Assembly: GCA_018268835.1 (NCBI GenBank)
Contig: JAFDVU010000075.1
Location: 1-32,273 of the forward strand
Direction of reading: 5' to 3'
DNA: 32,273 bases
Source of the DNA: Acidobacteriota bacterium
GTDB taxonomy: Bacteria; Acidobacteriota; Terriglobia; Bryobacterales; Bryobacteraceae
This document shows, piece by piece, positions 23,318-31,268 of the stretch. The position numbers and the translations under genes are program-made. The notes below the pieces were generated by a model. It was not told the origin of the DNA. It saw only the letters and a program-made list of their open reading frames with translations, and made no database searches. Position 1 is the stretch's first letter, and the number at the start of each line of letters is the position of its first letter.

Positions 23318-24538
23318 CTACCCTTTGGCCAGGAGTTCGAGGGCCTTCTTCACGACGGCGTCGTCTTCCACCTTCTTGATGGGTGCCTTGTCCGTGGCGT
23401 CGTCCGTGATGGGTTCGCCGTTGTCGTCCACATCGACGATGGCGTCGGCATCGCTCACCGGATTGGCCGGGACGACCTGTTTATCCTGGATGGCGCTGCC
23501 TTCGGGCGAGTAATACTTCGCCACCGAGAGGATGATGGCGCCGCCGTCTTCCATGGTGATGGCCTTGCGCATGGCGGCATCCCCGTAGGTGCGTTCGCCG
23601 ACGAGTTGGGCGCGCTTGTCATCCTGCAGCGCGGCGGCGGCGACTTCGGCTCCCGATGCGGTGCCGCGGTTGACCAGGACGGCCAGCGGCAGCGCGGTGA
23701 TGGCCTTGGCCGGATCCGCGTCGAAGTTCTGGCGCGGGACCTTCTGGCCCACCAGGTAGGTGATGCGTCCGGATTTCAGGAAGAGATTGGCCAGAGCGAT
23801 GCCGTCTTCGGGTGAACCCGCCGCGCAGTTGCGCAGATCGAGCATCAGCTTCTGCGCGCCGTTCTTCTGCGCCTGCTCGACGGCCGAGGCCACCTGCTTG
23901 ACGATGTCCGGCGAGAGCGCGTCCACGTTGATGTAGGCGACGTTGTTGGCCAGCATCCGAGTCTCCACCGGAGGCAGGGTCACCATGGAACGGGTGAGCT
24001 TGATGGTGGTGGGTTCCGGATGGCGCGCGCGGATGACGCTCAGGTCCACGGTGGAGCCGGGATCGCCCTTGAGCAGCAGCGAGGCGAAGGCCAGAGGCAT
24101 ATCGCGCGTGGCGACACCGCCGATGGTTTCGATCATGTCTCCGGTGTTGAGTCCGGCCTTGGCGGCGGCCGAGCCGGGAATCGTGCCGACCACGCCGACT
24201 TCGCCGAGGTAGCCGTACTTCTTGGAGATGATCAGGCCGACATCGGCGCGTTTGAGATCGTGATTCTTGAGGTATTCCTTATACTGGTCCGCGTTGAGGT
24301 AGCTGGCGAACGGATCGATCGCCTCCAGCATGCCGTTGAGCGCGCCCAGCGTCACGCTCTTCATGTCGGGCTCTTCGACGTATTCGCTTTTGATGCGCGA
24401 AACCACGTCGCTGAACACGCCCAGGTGCTTGTAGGTATCGTCGGCGGATGCGCTCCTGCCAAGACCGATACCGATCAACAGAACGAGCGTGAGGCACGTG
24501 GAAGTGCTCACGACCAGATATTTCAAACGGCTACTCAT
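23318..24538 (-). CDS. S41 (CtpA-like) peptidase with catalytic Lys replaced by Asp
   Basis: The protein has 406 residues. The N-terminal helix (YLVVSTSTCLTLVLLIGIGLG) is a signal or anchor. A PDZ domain follows (ISKKYGYLGEVGVVGTIPGS, AAKAGLNTGDMIETIGG), then the S41 core with VAYINVDALSPDIVKQV, KLMLDLRNCAAG and VNRGTASGAEVAAAALQD. The tail is KYYSPEGSAIQD plus an acidic end. Ser295 aligns with the nucleophile of Prc (SASASE context). The residue 25 positions later, Lys in Prc and CtpA (GEKTFGKG), is Asp320 here (GERTYGDAAMR). The Ser-Lys dyad is therefore broken, so the protein may be inactive, a substrate-binding scaffold, or use another base. ATG 24538 lies 30 nt after a perfect TATAAT. 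An upstream in-frame extension to 24739 is Pro/Ala-rich and rejected. Confidence 0.92.
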   Translation of the reverse strand: MSSRLKYLVVSTSTCLTLVLLIGIGLGRSASADDTYKHLGVFSDVVSRIKSEYVEEPDMKSVTLGALNGMLEAIDPFASYLNADQYKEYLKNHDLKRADVGLIISKKYGYLGEVGVVGTIPGSAAAKAGLNTGDMIETIGGVATRDMPLAFASLLLKGDPGSTVDLSVIRARHPEPTTIKLTRSMVTLPPVETRMLANNVAYINVDALSPDIVKQVASAVEQAQKNGAQKLMLDLRNCAAGSPEDGIALANLFLKSGRITYLVGQKVPRQNFDADPAKAITALPLAVLVNRGTASGAEVAAAALQDDKRAQLVGERTYGDAAMRKAITMEDGGAIILSVAKYYSPEGSAIQDKQVVPANPVSDADAIVDVDDNGEPITDDATDKAPIKKVEDDAVVKKALELLAKG

Positions 24539-24568
24539 AAGGTAAGGACAGCTCCGGAGCCTGAGACC

Positions 24569-24574
24569 ATTATA
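24569..24574 (-). promoter_or_regulatory. -10 box of the S41 gene
   Basis: A perfect TATAAT, 30 nt before the ATG, with GGAG in the leader. No strong -35 is seen at the standard distance. This is the one clearly leadered promoter among those found here. Confidence 0.6.
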
Positions 24575-24611
24575 CGCCGCCGGCCCATACCCCTTTGGAC
24601 GCACGGAACGG

Positions 24612-26543
24612 CTATTGGGTTGTGCCCAGAATCCGGCGGCGCGCGGTGGCGGCGGTAAAGGCCACGCGGGGGATGCGTTCCAGAGCGTCGAGTACCGGCA
24701 GGGCGCGGCGCGCGCCGGGGCCGATGGCGCCCAGGGCAAGCGCGACGCTGCGCTGCACGTGTGCGTTTTCGTCCGCGACGCCGCCGGCGGCGATGAGGGC
24801 GTCGAGCACCGCCACGGCGGCCGGTCCGTGGCACGCGATGGCGTCGGCGGCCACCATGCGGACGCCGGCTTCCGGGTCGCGCAGCGCGGCAGAGAGCGGC
24901 GCCAGCACCTCCGGGGATGCGGCGCCCCGATCGCGCAGAGCGAGAGCGGCCACGCCGCGCAGCACGGGGTCGGGATCCCGCAACTGGCGGACGGCCTCCG
25001 CGATGGAGCCGGGGACGTGCGGCGGGGCGGCGGGTTCGGGCGAGGCGATGCGCGCCACGATCAGGGTATCGATGCCCAGGTGATAGCCGGTGGAGCGGAC
25101 GTCTTTGCCCGTGCAGACGAAGGTCACGGTGTGGTGCCCCTGAAGCAGGTGTTTCCAGCCGAGCAGGTGATCAGCAGCCACGTACAACTCCGGATTCCAG
25201 GCGCGCACCAGTTCGGTCTCGCCTGTGTTGGCGCCGGGTTCGTGCTCGAGCGGTTCCCCCGCTTCCGCCGGCTTGCCGTCGAGCAGCACCCGGTAGTCGC
25301 CGTAATCGGGGGCATGGGCGATCTGCGCGACGAGTTCGTAATAGCCGTCGCGTTCGATATCGAGCGGGATGGAGATGCGCGCGCCGGGGCCGCCGGCGCG
25401 CAGGAAGAGCAGGTCGCGCGACCAGAAGACTTCCTTTTGCACTTCGGCCTTGCCGCCTTCGGTGCGCACGCCGGGCAGGAGCGTTTCCACCTCGATCTGC
25501 CTCGCGTTGCCGTGGGGCAGGCGGGCGGCGCCGTAAGGCGGATCGGGCAGCCCTTGCGCGATGCCATCCTGGTACCAGAAAGCGACGGAGCTGAACAGGT
25601 CGGGGCGTTCCTCGAAGGCGCTGCGCACGCTGCCGTCGGGGTTGAAGGTCCAGCCGGCGTGTTCGAAATCGAAGCGCAATTCGCGGGTGAAGGGGATGGG
25701 GTCGCGCAAGTGCCAGCGGTAGGCGGTCATGCGGGCGCCGACGCCGGTACCCTCAGCCACCGGGACGCCCCAGTAGGGGCCGTCGGAGACGCGCAGGCTC
25801 CAGGCATCGTTGAAGTAATCCTCGGTGCCGGTTCCCTGGATGCCGGCGCGGCGCTCTCCGTCCACGTAGAAGAGGTCGTCGCCTTCGCCGAACCAGCCGG
25901 GCTGATTCTGGATCACGCTAAGCACCGTGCCCACGTAGTGGCCGCGCCCGCGCACGTCGAGCACGGTGTAGGGCTTGCCCGGGCGGGCCGGAATCTCCTG
26001 GTGGTACCAGGCGTGGAAGTAGCCGATACCGGGGGGTAACTGCGGACGCTTTTCCCAATCGACGTGGTAATAGAGGTTGGCCACGCGGCGGCGCCCTTCA
26101 TTGGTGATGGTGATGCGGCAATGGCGTTTGAAGGGCATGGGCCAGTAGGCATTGCGGGAGCGCCCTTCGCTTCCGTCCACCACCATGAGGGAGTGGACGG
26201 GACGTTCGTAGCCGTGGCCGGAGGCGAAGAAATCGCCGACCGGGGAATCGACGCTTGGTGTGGGGCTGTGATCGTAGTAGACGCGGAGGCGCAGCAGGCG
26301 GGGCCACCCGTACTCGTTGGCGGCGATGGTGAGCCAGATGTGGGTGACGACGCCGGGACCGTCCATGTCGGCGAGGGTGACGGTCTCGCCGGGGATAGGG
26401 CGGAGGCTGTCGTCGTTGCTGGTGGGGTCGGGGTTATTGGAGGATGAACGGTAGGCCCGGTAATCCTTCAGCCGGGCCAGATCCAGTGGATCCTGCGCGG
26501 CCAGTGCTCCGGCCAGCCACAGAACAAGCAAGGCGGCTTTCAT
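24612..26543 (-). CDS. GH172 (DUF2961) glycoside hydrolase with HEAT-repeat tail
   Basis: The exported enzyme has 643 residues (signal peptide KAALLVLWLAGALAAQ; start ATG 26543). DUF2961, now GH172, includes alpha-D-fructofuranosidase and alpha-D-arabinofuranosidase enzymes. Key features: the N-terminal GETVTLADMDGPGVVTHIWL, and WFGEGDDLFYVDGE with GIQGTGTEDYFNDAW. Glu220 and Glu241 in those two motifs are 21 residues apart, the spacing I recall for the catalytic pair of the founding fructofuranosidase. A beta-rich domain (about 375-510) precedes HEAT-like repeats (about 525-640: VRQLRDPDPVLRGVAALALR, LSAALRDPEAGVRMVAADAI), an unusual addition that may mediate protein contacts. It probably attacks arabinofuranosyl- or fructofuranosyl-containing glycans; the substrate is unknown. 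Confidence 0.9.
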   Translation of the reverse strand: MKAALLVLWLAGALAAQDPLDLARLKDYRAYRSSSNNPDPTSNDDSLRPIPGETVTLADMDGPGVVTHIWLTIAANEYGWPRLLRLRVYYDHSPTPSVDSPVGDFFASGHGYERPVHSLMVVDGSEGRSRNAYWPMPFKRHCRITITNEGRRRVANLYYHVDWEKRPQLPPGIGYFHAWYHQEIPARPGKPYTVLDVRGRGHYVGTVLSVIQNQPGWFGEGDDLFYVDGERRAGIQGTGTEDYFNDAWSLRVSDGPYWGVPVAEGTGVGARMTAYRWHLRDPIPFTRELRFDFEHAGWTFNPDGSVRSAFEERPDLFSSVAFWYQDGIAQGLPDPPYGAARLPHGNARQIEVETLLPGVRTEGGKAEVQKEVFWSRDLLFLRAGGPGARISIPLDIERDGYYELVAQIAHAPDYGDYRVLLDGKPAEAGEPLEHEPGANTGETELVRAWNPELYVAADHLLGWKHLLQGHHTVTFVCTGKDVRSTGYHLGIDTLIVARIASPEPAAPPHVPGSIAEAVRQLRDPDPVLRGVAALALRDRGAASPEVLAPLSAALRDPEAGVRMVAADAIACHGPAAVAVLDALIAAGGVADENAHVQRSVALALGAIGPGARRALPVLDALERIPRVAFTAATARRRILGTTQ

Positions 26544-26551
26544 GGCATGGG

Positions 26552-26557
26552 ATGTTA
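26552..26557 (-). promoter_or_regulatory. -10 box of the GH172 gene, leaderless spacing
   Basis: TAACAT ends 8 nt before ATG 26543. CCCATGCC in the gap offers no Shine-Dalgarno. Confidence 0.5.
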
Positions 26558-26587
26558 CCACGAAGCCCCTGGCAGGGCGGCTACCAG

Positions 26588-26785
26588 CTAGGCACGGCTG
26601 CCGGGGCGTACGTCGCGAAGGGCTTCGGCGAAGATGCGCTGCCGATGCAGTCTCACCGCCGCCGCATAGGCAGCCGCTTTCGGGGGGACGCGTGCCGGAT
26701 CGGACAGCGAAGCAAACAGGCTTCGTCGGGTGGCTTCCACGCGACGCGCGGTAGAAATCCAGGACAGGATCGCTTTACGCAACAT
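26588..26785 (-). CDS. Small basic protein, unknown
   Basis: The product has 65 residues: MLRKAILSWISTARRVEATR, then SLFASLSDPARVPPKAAAYA, then RQRIFAEALRDV. It is basic and mostly helical. The ATG lies 4 nt after the stop of the four-Cys gene on the same strand, which supports co-expression. No family recognised, and coding status is moderate because GC-rich shadows can look similar. Confidence 0.45.
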   Translation of the reverse strand: MLRKAILSWISTARRVEATRRSLFASLSDPARVPPKAAAYAAAVRLHRQRIFAEALRDVRPGSRA

Positions 26786-26789
26786 GCGC

Positions 26790-27074
26790 CTACTTTCTGG
26801 CCAAAGTGGACCAATTCTCCTGGCGGCGAACCAGGTAATACTCCGGATACGCGAACCTCTCATTAAAGATGCGTTCCCACCGGGCTTCATCCAAACAAGA
26901 AGGGCAATGGCCACACTGGCAAGGTCTGTTCCGGTCCCGAATGACCGGCCCAATGCCGCGGCTGGGACGGCGCCGGTTGCGAGGGGCGGGTCTGTAAGTC
27001 GCGAGCGACGCCGCGATGATCTCGTCCGCAGATGCCTGCGAAACTCGGGCGCGAATGGAACCTGCGCTGTCCAT
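26790..27074 (-). CDS. Small four-Cys (zinc-ribbon-like) protein
   Basis: This 94-residue product carries CQCGHCPSCLDEARWERIF followed by NERFAYPEYY. From memory, the pattern C.CG.C..CLD.ARWERIF..KFADP.YY is found in small acidobacterial proteins, so it is likely a real gene binding a metal through four cysteines. The N-terminal half is basic (YRPAPRNRRRPSRG). ATG 27074 is chosen over the longer frame to 27191 because TAGGCT (27082-27087) lies exactly 7 nt before it. Function unknown; a regulatory or nucleic-acid-binding role is a guess. Confidence 0.65.
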   Translation of the reverse strand: MDSAGSIRARVSQASADEIIAASLATYRPAPRNRRRPSRGIGPVIRDRNRPCQCGHCPSCLDEARWERIFNERFAYPEYYLVRRQENWSTLARK

Positions 27075-27081
27075 CGTTACT

Positions 27082-27087
27082 AGCCTA
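27082..27087 (-). promoter_or_regulatory. -10 box of the four-Cys gene, leaderless spacing
   Basis: TAGGCT ends 7 nt before ATG 27074; there is no Shine-Dalgarno in the gap AGTAACG. Confidence 0.45.
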
Positions 27088-27165
27088 AGTGTCACACAAT
27101 GTACTGCACGCAGAGAAGAGATTAAGAGGTAAAAATCTGCAAGTTTTATGCGGGGGATGAAGCGG

Positions 27166-27206
27166 CGGCGATACCCCCACGATACGCGCAAATGCGGGTA
27201 TCGCCG
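27166..27206 (-). terminator. Strong hairpin downstream of the M28 gene
   Basis: CGGCGATACCC (27166-27176) and GGGTATCGCCG (27196-27206) form a perfect 11-bp stem with a 19-nt loop, 22 nt beyond the M28 stop. There is no T tract directly after the stem, so it could be a Rho-independent-like terminator, an mRNA-stabilising hairpin or an operator. Confidence 0.5.
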
Positions 27207-27228
27207 TTATGTCTACTTTCGCGAACGT

Positions 27229-28884
27229 CTATCTTGGAGCGACCGGTGCGGGCATTTGTTGTGGGCTCAAACGCGGAATCATGTGGTCCTGATTCGCCAC
27301 ATTCCAAACGGCCGCCGAGATAACAACTGCCGCGTGGGTCACATCTTCCGGGATGATTCGTTCATAAGTGTCCAGATTAGTATGGTGGGTCATGGTGTTA
27401 TATTCGATCGGGTCCTGCTGCATGCCGATGCCGGGGAGTCCCGCGTTGTTGAAACTGGTGGAATCCGTACCGGCGACCACGCGGCTGGTGGTCGGCATGG
27501 CTCCAGCCATGCCCCAATCGCGGAAGAGGGCGAGCACGGGGCGCAGCGCGGCGGCGGCTTCGGGGGGACCGAAGACGCTGGCGCCGAGCAGCCGTCCGGT
27601 GCCGGTATCCACGTTGAAGTAGCAGTCCAGTTTGGAGAACTCGGGCTTGGGATCCTCGAAGGAACCGAAGTGCTGCTTGACGTAGGCGAGCGAGCCGAGC
27701 AGCCCTTGTTCCTCGCCGGACCAGAGGGCGACCCGGATGGTGCGGCGCGGCTTGAGACCGAGCGCCTGAATGAGACGTGCGGCTTCGACCATGATGGAAC
27801 TGCCGATGGCGTTGTCGGTGGCGCCGGTGCCGGCGTGCCAGGAATCGAGGTGCCCGCCGAGCATGACCACTTCATCGGCTTTGTCCGTCCCGGGGATTTC
27901 GGCGATCACGTTATAACTCGTCTTACCCTCGGGATAGGTCTTATTGAGGATGTCGAACTCGACCTTCACCTCGTCGCCGTCGGCGAGCAGGCGCTCGATG
28001 CGGCCGTAATCGTCATTGCGCAGGATGACGGTGGGCACGGTTTTGGCCGGGTCGTAGGCGCGATTCTGCTGGGCGACGATGACGCCTTCGCCGCGGGCGG
28101 CATCGTTGATGCGCATGGCGGCGCCTTCCTGGAGGAGCATTTCGTCGATGGCGTCGCTCACCTGGGCCGCGGTCATGCGGTTGGGGTCCGAGGGACCGCG
28201 CCCTCCGCGCCCTCCGAAGCCGCCGCGTCCGGCGTTGGGGTTGTTGGGATCGTACTGGCTGCGCACCTGCTCCTCGGGGCGGCGTGTGGCCACGGGATTG
28301 AAGTTCACCGGGACCACAGTCTGCTTACCGACCAGGACGGCTTTGCCCTTGACCCCGCCGCGGACCGACGCGAGCCACGTGGCGAACTCCTCCTTCGTGG
28401 GTCCCTGGCGCTGCGGACCGCGTCCACCTCCGCCGAATTGCGCCATCATGGCAGCCGCCTGCGGACTCACCGGGATCTCCGGTCCCTGCGGGGGCGCGAT
28501 CTCGACGGTGGAAGCGGTGACGGGACCGCGAGTGGAGGCGGTCCAGGCCAGCACTTCGAACTTCAGATTCTCTTTCACGGGCGAGACCAGGAAACCGCTG
28601 GCGCGCTCGTTGGTCCAGCCGGGATGCCCGAATTCCCAGGGTTCGAGGTGCGCGTTTTTGAAGCCCCATCCGGTGAGTTGTTCCACCAGGTATTTGGCGG
28701 CGGCTTCGTGACCGGGAGTTCCGGTGACGCGGGGGCCATACCGGTCCGTGAGCATGTGGAGCGTGCGCATCAGTTGCGAATGTTCGGCCTCTTCGCTGCG
28801 GATGCGCGCAGTGGTGGCTTCGTCTACTCCGTTCTGCGCGAAGAGAAGGGCGCAGGCGGCGACCGCAAGAACCAGCTTTTTCAT
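27229..28884 (-). CDS. Exported M28-family zinc peptidase
   Basis: The 551-residue secreted metallopeptidase (signal MKKLVLAVAACALLFAQ) is of the aminopeptidase/carboxypeptidase Q type. The N-terminal region (TLHMLTDRYGPRVTGTPGHE, YLVEQLTGWGFKNAHLEPW) matches the family. A PA-like domain is interrupted by low-complexity stretches (FGGGGRGPQRQGP and RGGFGGRGGRGPSDPNR). The M28 core has the two-zinc ligands: His in MLGGHLDSWHAGTGATDNA, Asp in that same TDN, Glu-Glu in LWSGEEQGLLGS, and the late His in NTMTHHTNLDTYE. It releases amino acids from peptides in the periplasm or outside. TAATCT 8 nt before ATG 28884 indicates a leaderless start. Confidence 0.95.
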   Translation of the reverse strand: MKKLVLAVAACALLFAQNGVDEATTARIRSEEAEHSQLMRTLHMLTDRYGPRVTGTPGHEAAAKYLVEQLTGWGFKNAHLEPWEFGHPGWTNERASGFLVSPVKENLKFEVLAWTASTRGPVTASTVEIAPPQGPEIPVSPQAAAMMAQFGGGGRGPQRQGPTKEEFATWLASVRGGVKGKAVLVGKQTVVPVNFNPVATRRPEEQVRSQYDPNNPNAGRGGFGGRGGRGPSDPNRMTAAQVSDAIDEMLLQEGAAMRINDAARGEGVIVAQQNRAYDPAKTVPTVILRNDDYGRIERLLADGDEVKVEFDILNKTYPEGKTSYNVIAEIPGTDKADEVVMLGGHLDSWHAGTGATDNAIGSSIMVEAARLIQALGLKPRRTIRVALWSGEEQGLLGSLAYVKQHFGSFEDPKPEFSKLDCYFNVDTGTGRLLGASVFGPPEAAAALRPVLALFRDWGMAGAMPTTSRVVAGTDSTSFNNAGLPGIGMQQDPIEYNTMTHHTNLDTYERIIPEDVTHAAVVISAAVWNVANQDHMIPRLSPQQMPAPVAPR

Positions 28885-28892
28885 AATGGATC

Positions 28893-28898
28893 AGATTA
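28893..28898 (-). promoter_or_regulatory. -10 box of the M28 gene, leaderless spacing
   Basis: TAATCT ends 8 nt before ATG 28884. The gap GATCCATT has no Shine-Dalgarno. Confidence 0.5.
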
Positions 28899-28907
28899 CC
28901 AGGACGT

Positions 28908-28925
28908 AGCGCGGATTGCCGCGCT
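28908..28925 (-). terminator. Hairpin at the end of the phosphoesterase gene
   Basis: AGCGCGG (28908-28914) and CCGCGCT (28919-28925) form a 7-bp stem with a 4-nt loop; the stem starts inside the phosphoesterase stop codon (28925-28927). No T tract follows. It separates the phosphoesterase from the M28 promoter. Confidence 0.45.
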
Positions 28926-30370
28926 TACCGATCCGTGCCGCCGGCGCTGAGCGAAAGTACGCGGCGCGTTTCGGCGAGGTAATCCAGCGCCTGGGCGCGA
29001 GTGCGGATCTCGCGGGAGCGCTCCAGAATCTGCTCGCGCCGCGCGGGCGCGGCCTGGAGTTGCGCACGCACCGCGCTCCACACCACGGCCGGCAGGTTGC
29101 CCTGGTCCACGGGATCGTCGGGGCGCGCCACCGGTGCCTCGGCCACGCGGGTGAGCATCGGCTGCGGCGCTGCGGGGAGCGTCGCGGGAGTATCGTCGCG
29201 CGGCGCGGAGAGCGTGAGGAGCGCGCCGGGATCGTTGGCCTGAAGGTCGCGCGCGGTCATGTGCGGCAGGCCGAACAGGTTCTCCACGAGTTTGGGGATG
29301 GAAGCGTGATCGTAGAGGCGGTGGTCGATTGTGTTCTTCGCGATCCACGGCGAAATCACCAGCGCGGGCACCCGCGGTCCGTACTGTTCGAAGGTGAAGC
29401 CGCACTGATTGTGGGGCGAACCGGGCGCGGTGTCGCCGGGGGCGGGCGCGGGTGGCGGCGCGGCGTGATCGTAGAAGCCGCCGTGCTCGTCCCAGGTGAC
29501 GATGAGCACGCTGCCGGTCCAGTGCGGGGAGTTGCGGATGGCCTCGTAGGTCTGCTTGATGAGGGCTTCGCCGCGGCGTACGTCGCCGAGCGGGTGCTGC
29601 GAGTTGCCGCCGCGGTAGTCGCGCAGCACGTCGTAGGCGGGCTCGATGAAGACGTAGTCGTAGGGGTACCCGGGCTGCTGGAGATCGCCCGCGAAGGAAG
29701 CGTAGGGACGGATGTCGCCGAGCCCGATTCCCTTGAGCGCCGCGACCATGGGGAAGGCGTCGCCGGCGTACAGGCGGCGCGTGCGGCCGCCCTCAGCCAA
29801 CCGGTCGAAGATGGTCCCGTTGCGGAAGGCGAAGCCCTCCAGGGTTTCCCAATCGATGATTTCGGGTACGGCCGGACTGTGGTCGAGGCCGCCCGAAGAC
29901 GCGGCGTGGACGAACAGGCGGTTGGGCCACGTGGGGCCGGGCATGGAGGCGTGCCAGTTATCGCAAAGGGCAAACTCGCGCGCCAGGGCATTGAGCACGG
30001 GCAACTGCTCGGGCGCGTAACACTTCATGACCTCGGCGGGATCGCCGCCGCGCGCGCCGTACGCGGCCGCGAAGCCGCTGTTTTCGGTAGGCGGATACGG
30101 GCGGCCGGCGGCATACTTCACGCCGGCGCCGCACAACTGTTCGAGCACATCCGGGAATTCGTGAGGCGGATCGGCGGGCATGACGTTGTCCGCGCCGCGC
30201 GTGACCGGGTATGTCTTCCCCTGGTACGTGTTGGTTTCGCTGCCGGTGAGCCCAGCGGCGCGAGTGGACGCGCCCGTGGATGCGTCGGTGCCCGCGATGG
30301 CCGAGAAGCCGAGCAGGTGATCGTAGGAGCGGTTCTCCAGTATCAGAACGAAGACGTGATTCAGCGTCAT
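28925..30370 (-). CDS. PF04185 phosphoesterase (phospholipase C / acid phosphatase family), no signal peptide
   Basis: The 481-residue enzyme hydrolyses phosphate esters. Family motifs: HVFVLILENRSYDH (Glu12 and Asn13 being metal or nucleophile-site residues), PPHEFPDVLEQL, DNWHASMPGPTWPNR, and VTWDEHGGFYDHAAPPPAPA. Also present are YGPRVPALVISPWIAK and YDHASIPKLVENLFGL. Relatives usually carry a Tat or Sec signal; here the protein begins MTLNHVFVLIL directly at the catalytic strand. The start is firm, with a perfect AAGGAGG four bases before the ATG. It may therefore be cytoplasmic or exported by another route. It follows the DUF4159 gene by 9 nt, so they are one operon. Substrate (phospholipid or phosphomonoester) not determinable. 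Confidence 0.92.
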   Translation of the reverse strand: MTLNHVFVLILENRSYDHLLGFSAIAGTDASTGASTRAAGLTGSETNTYQGKTYPVTRGADNVMPADPPHEFPDVLEQLCGAGVKYAAGRPYPPTENSGFAAAYGARGGDPAEVMKCYAPEQLPVLNALAREFALCDNWHASMPGPTWPNRLFVHAASSGGLDHSPAVPEIIDWETLEGFAFRNGTIFDRLAEGGRTRRLYAGDAFPMVAALKGIGLGDIRPYASFAGDLQQPGYPYDYVFIEPAYDVLRDYRGGNSQHPLGDVRRGEALIKQTYEAIRNSPHWTGSVLIVTWDEHGGFYDHAAPPPAPAPGDTAPGSPHNQCGFTFEQYGPRVPALVISPWIAKNTIDHRLYDHASIPKLVENLFGLPHMTARDLQANDPGALLTLSAPRDDTPATLPAAPQPMLTRVAEAPVARPDDPVDQGNLPAVVWSAVRAQLQAAPARREQILERSREIRTRAQALDYLAETRRVLSLSAGGTDR

Positions 30371-30379
30371 ACGCCCTCC

Positions 30380-31219
30380 TTAGTGAGTCATGGAATAGAG
30401 GATGTAGTTGAGGGCGATGCGGATGCCGAGCGCGGAATACTTTTCCGGATAGGCCGGGTCGTCGGCGTGCTCCCAGGAATCGCCCAGGTCCATGTCGAAG
30501 CAGATGGCCACCATGATGCGCCCGTGATCGTCGTAGATGGCGCGCCAGTGGGGGACCTTGCCGTCCTTCTCGTAAGTCTTGCCTGCCTCCAGCGCCGGGA
30601 TGCCCGGCACCTGGTAACGCTGGTTGAGATCGTAAATGGCGTGGAAGATGGGGTCGTCGTCGGCGATTTCGACGATGGGGCGGTCGGGGAAGACTTTGCG
30701 CATGCTGGTGGCGAAGGTCTCCCACTCGATGGTGCCGTGGAAGTCGTCGCACATGAAGAAGCCGCCGCGCAGCAGGTATTCGCGCATCGCGTGAGCCTGC
30801 GAATCGGTGAGGTTCCAATGGCCCACTTCCACGCCGTAGAGCCAAGGCCAGTCAAAGACGTCGCCTTCATCGAAGTTCACGGGCTCTTCCGCGCTGCGTG
30901 CGTGGATGCGGCTCAGGCGGCGGACGGCGAGCGAGAGGTGGCGGTCGCTGCGCGGGTAGTCCATGGTCCAGTTGGAGCCGCCCTGTTCCCAGGAGCCCAG
31001 GAACTCGAAGCCGCCGTGAATGGGTCCCACCGGGGGATACATGAGGCGGGCGAAGGTCCACTCGGTCTTCTCGCGGTAATCGGGCGGCAGGGGAAACGTG
31101 TTGTACTCCACTCCCGGGAATTCGCGGAACGGGCGCTGGAACGCGTACAGCGCAGTCAGGACCAGCAAGGTTCCGGCGGCGAGCGCTCCGGCGCGGCGAA
31201 AGTGGATGGGGGACGGCAC
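30380..31219 (-). CDS. DUF4159 protein, membrane-anchored
   Basis: The protein has 279 residues. GTG 31219 is followed by MPSPIHFRRAG and one N-terminal transmembrane or signal helix (ALAAGTLLVLTALYAF). The rest is a DUF4159 domain: EWTFARLMYPPVGP, NWTMDYPRSDRHLSLAVRRL, WLYGVEVGHWNLTDSQAHAM, REYLLRGGFFMCDDFHGTIE, YDDHGRIMVAICFDMDLGDS, and the end GIRIALNYILYSMTH. The domain resembles class I glutamine amidotransferase-like (ThuA-type) folds, but no catalytic triad is evident to me. Function unknown. It is the first gene of an operon with the phosphoesterase and diverges from the isomerase-like gene. Confidence 0.88.
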   Translation of the reverse strand: MPSPIHFRRAGALAAGTLLVLTALYAFQRPFREFPGVEYNTFPLPPDYREKTEWTFARLMYPPVGPIHGGFEFLGSWEQGGSNWTMDYPRSDRHLSLAVRRLSRIHARSAEEPVNFDEGDVFDWPWLYGVEVGHWNLTDSQAHAMREYLLRGGFFMCDDFHGTIEWETFATSMRKVFPDRPIVEIADDDPIFHAIYDLNQRYQVPGIPALEAGKTYEKDGKVPHWRAIYDDHGRIMVAICFDMDLGDSWEHADDPAYPEKYSALGIRIALNYILYSMTH

Positions 31220-31268
31220 GGGCGTTGTCTACAGAATACTACGCGCACTATGTGATAACGTTTTGGGC

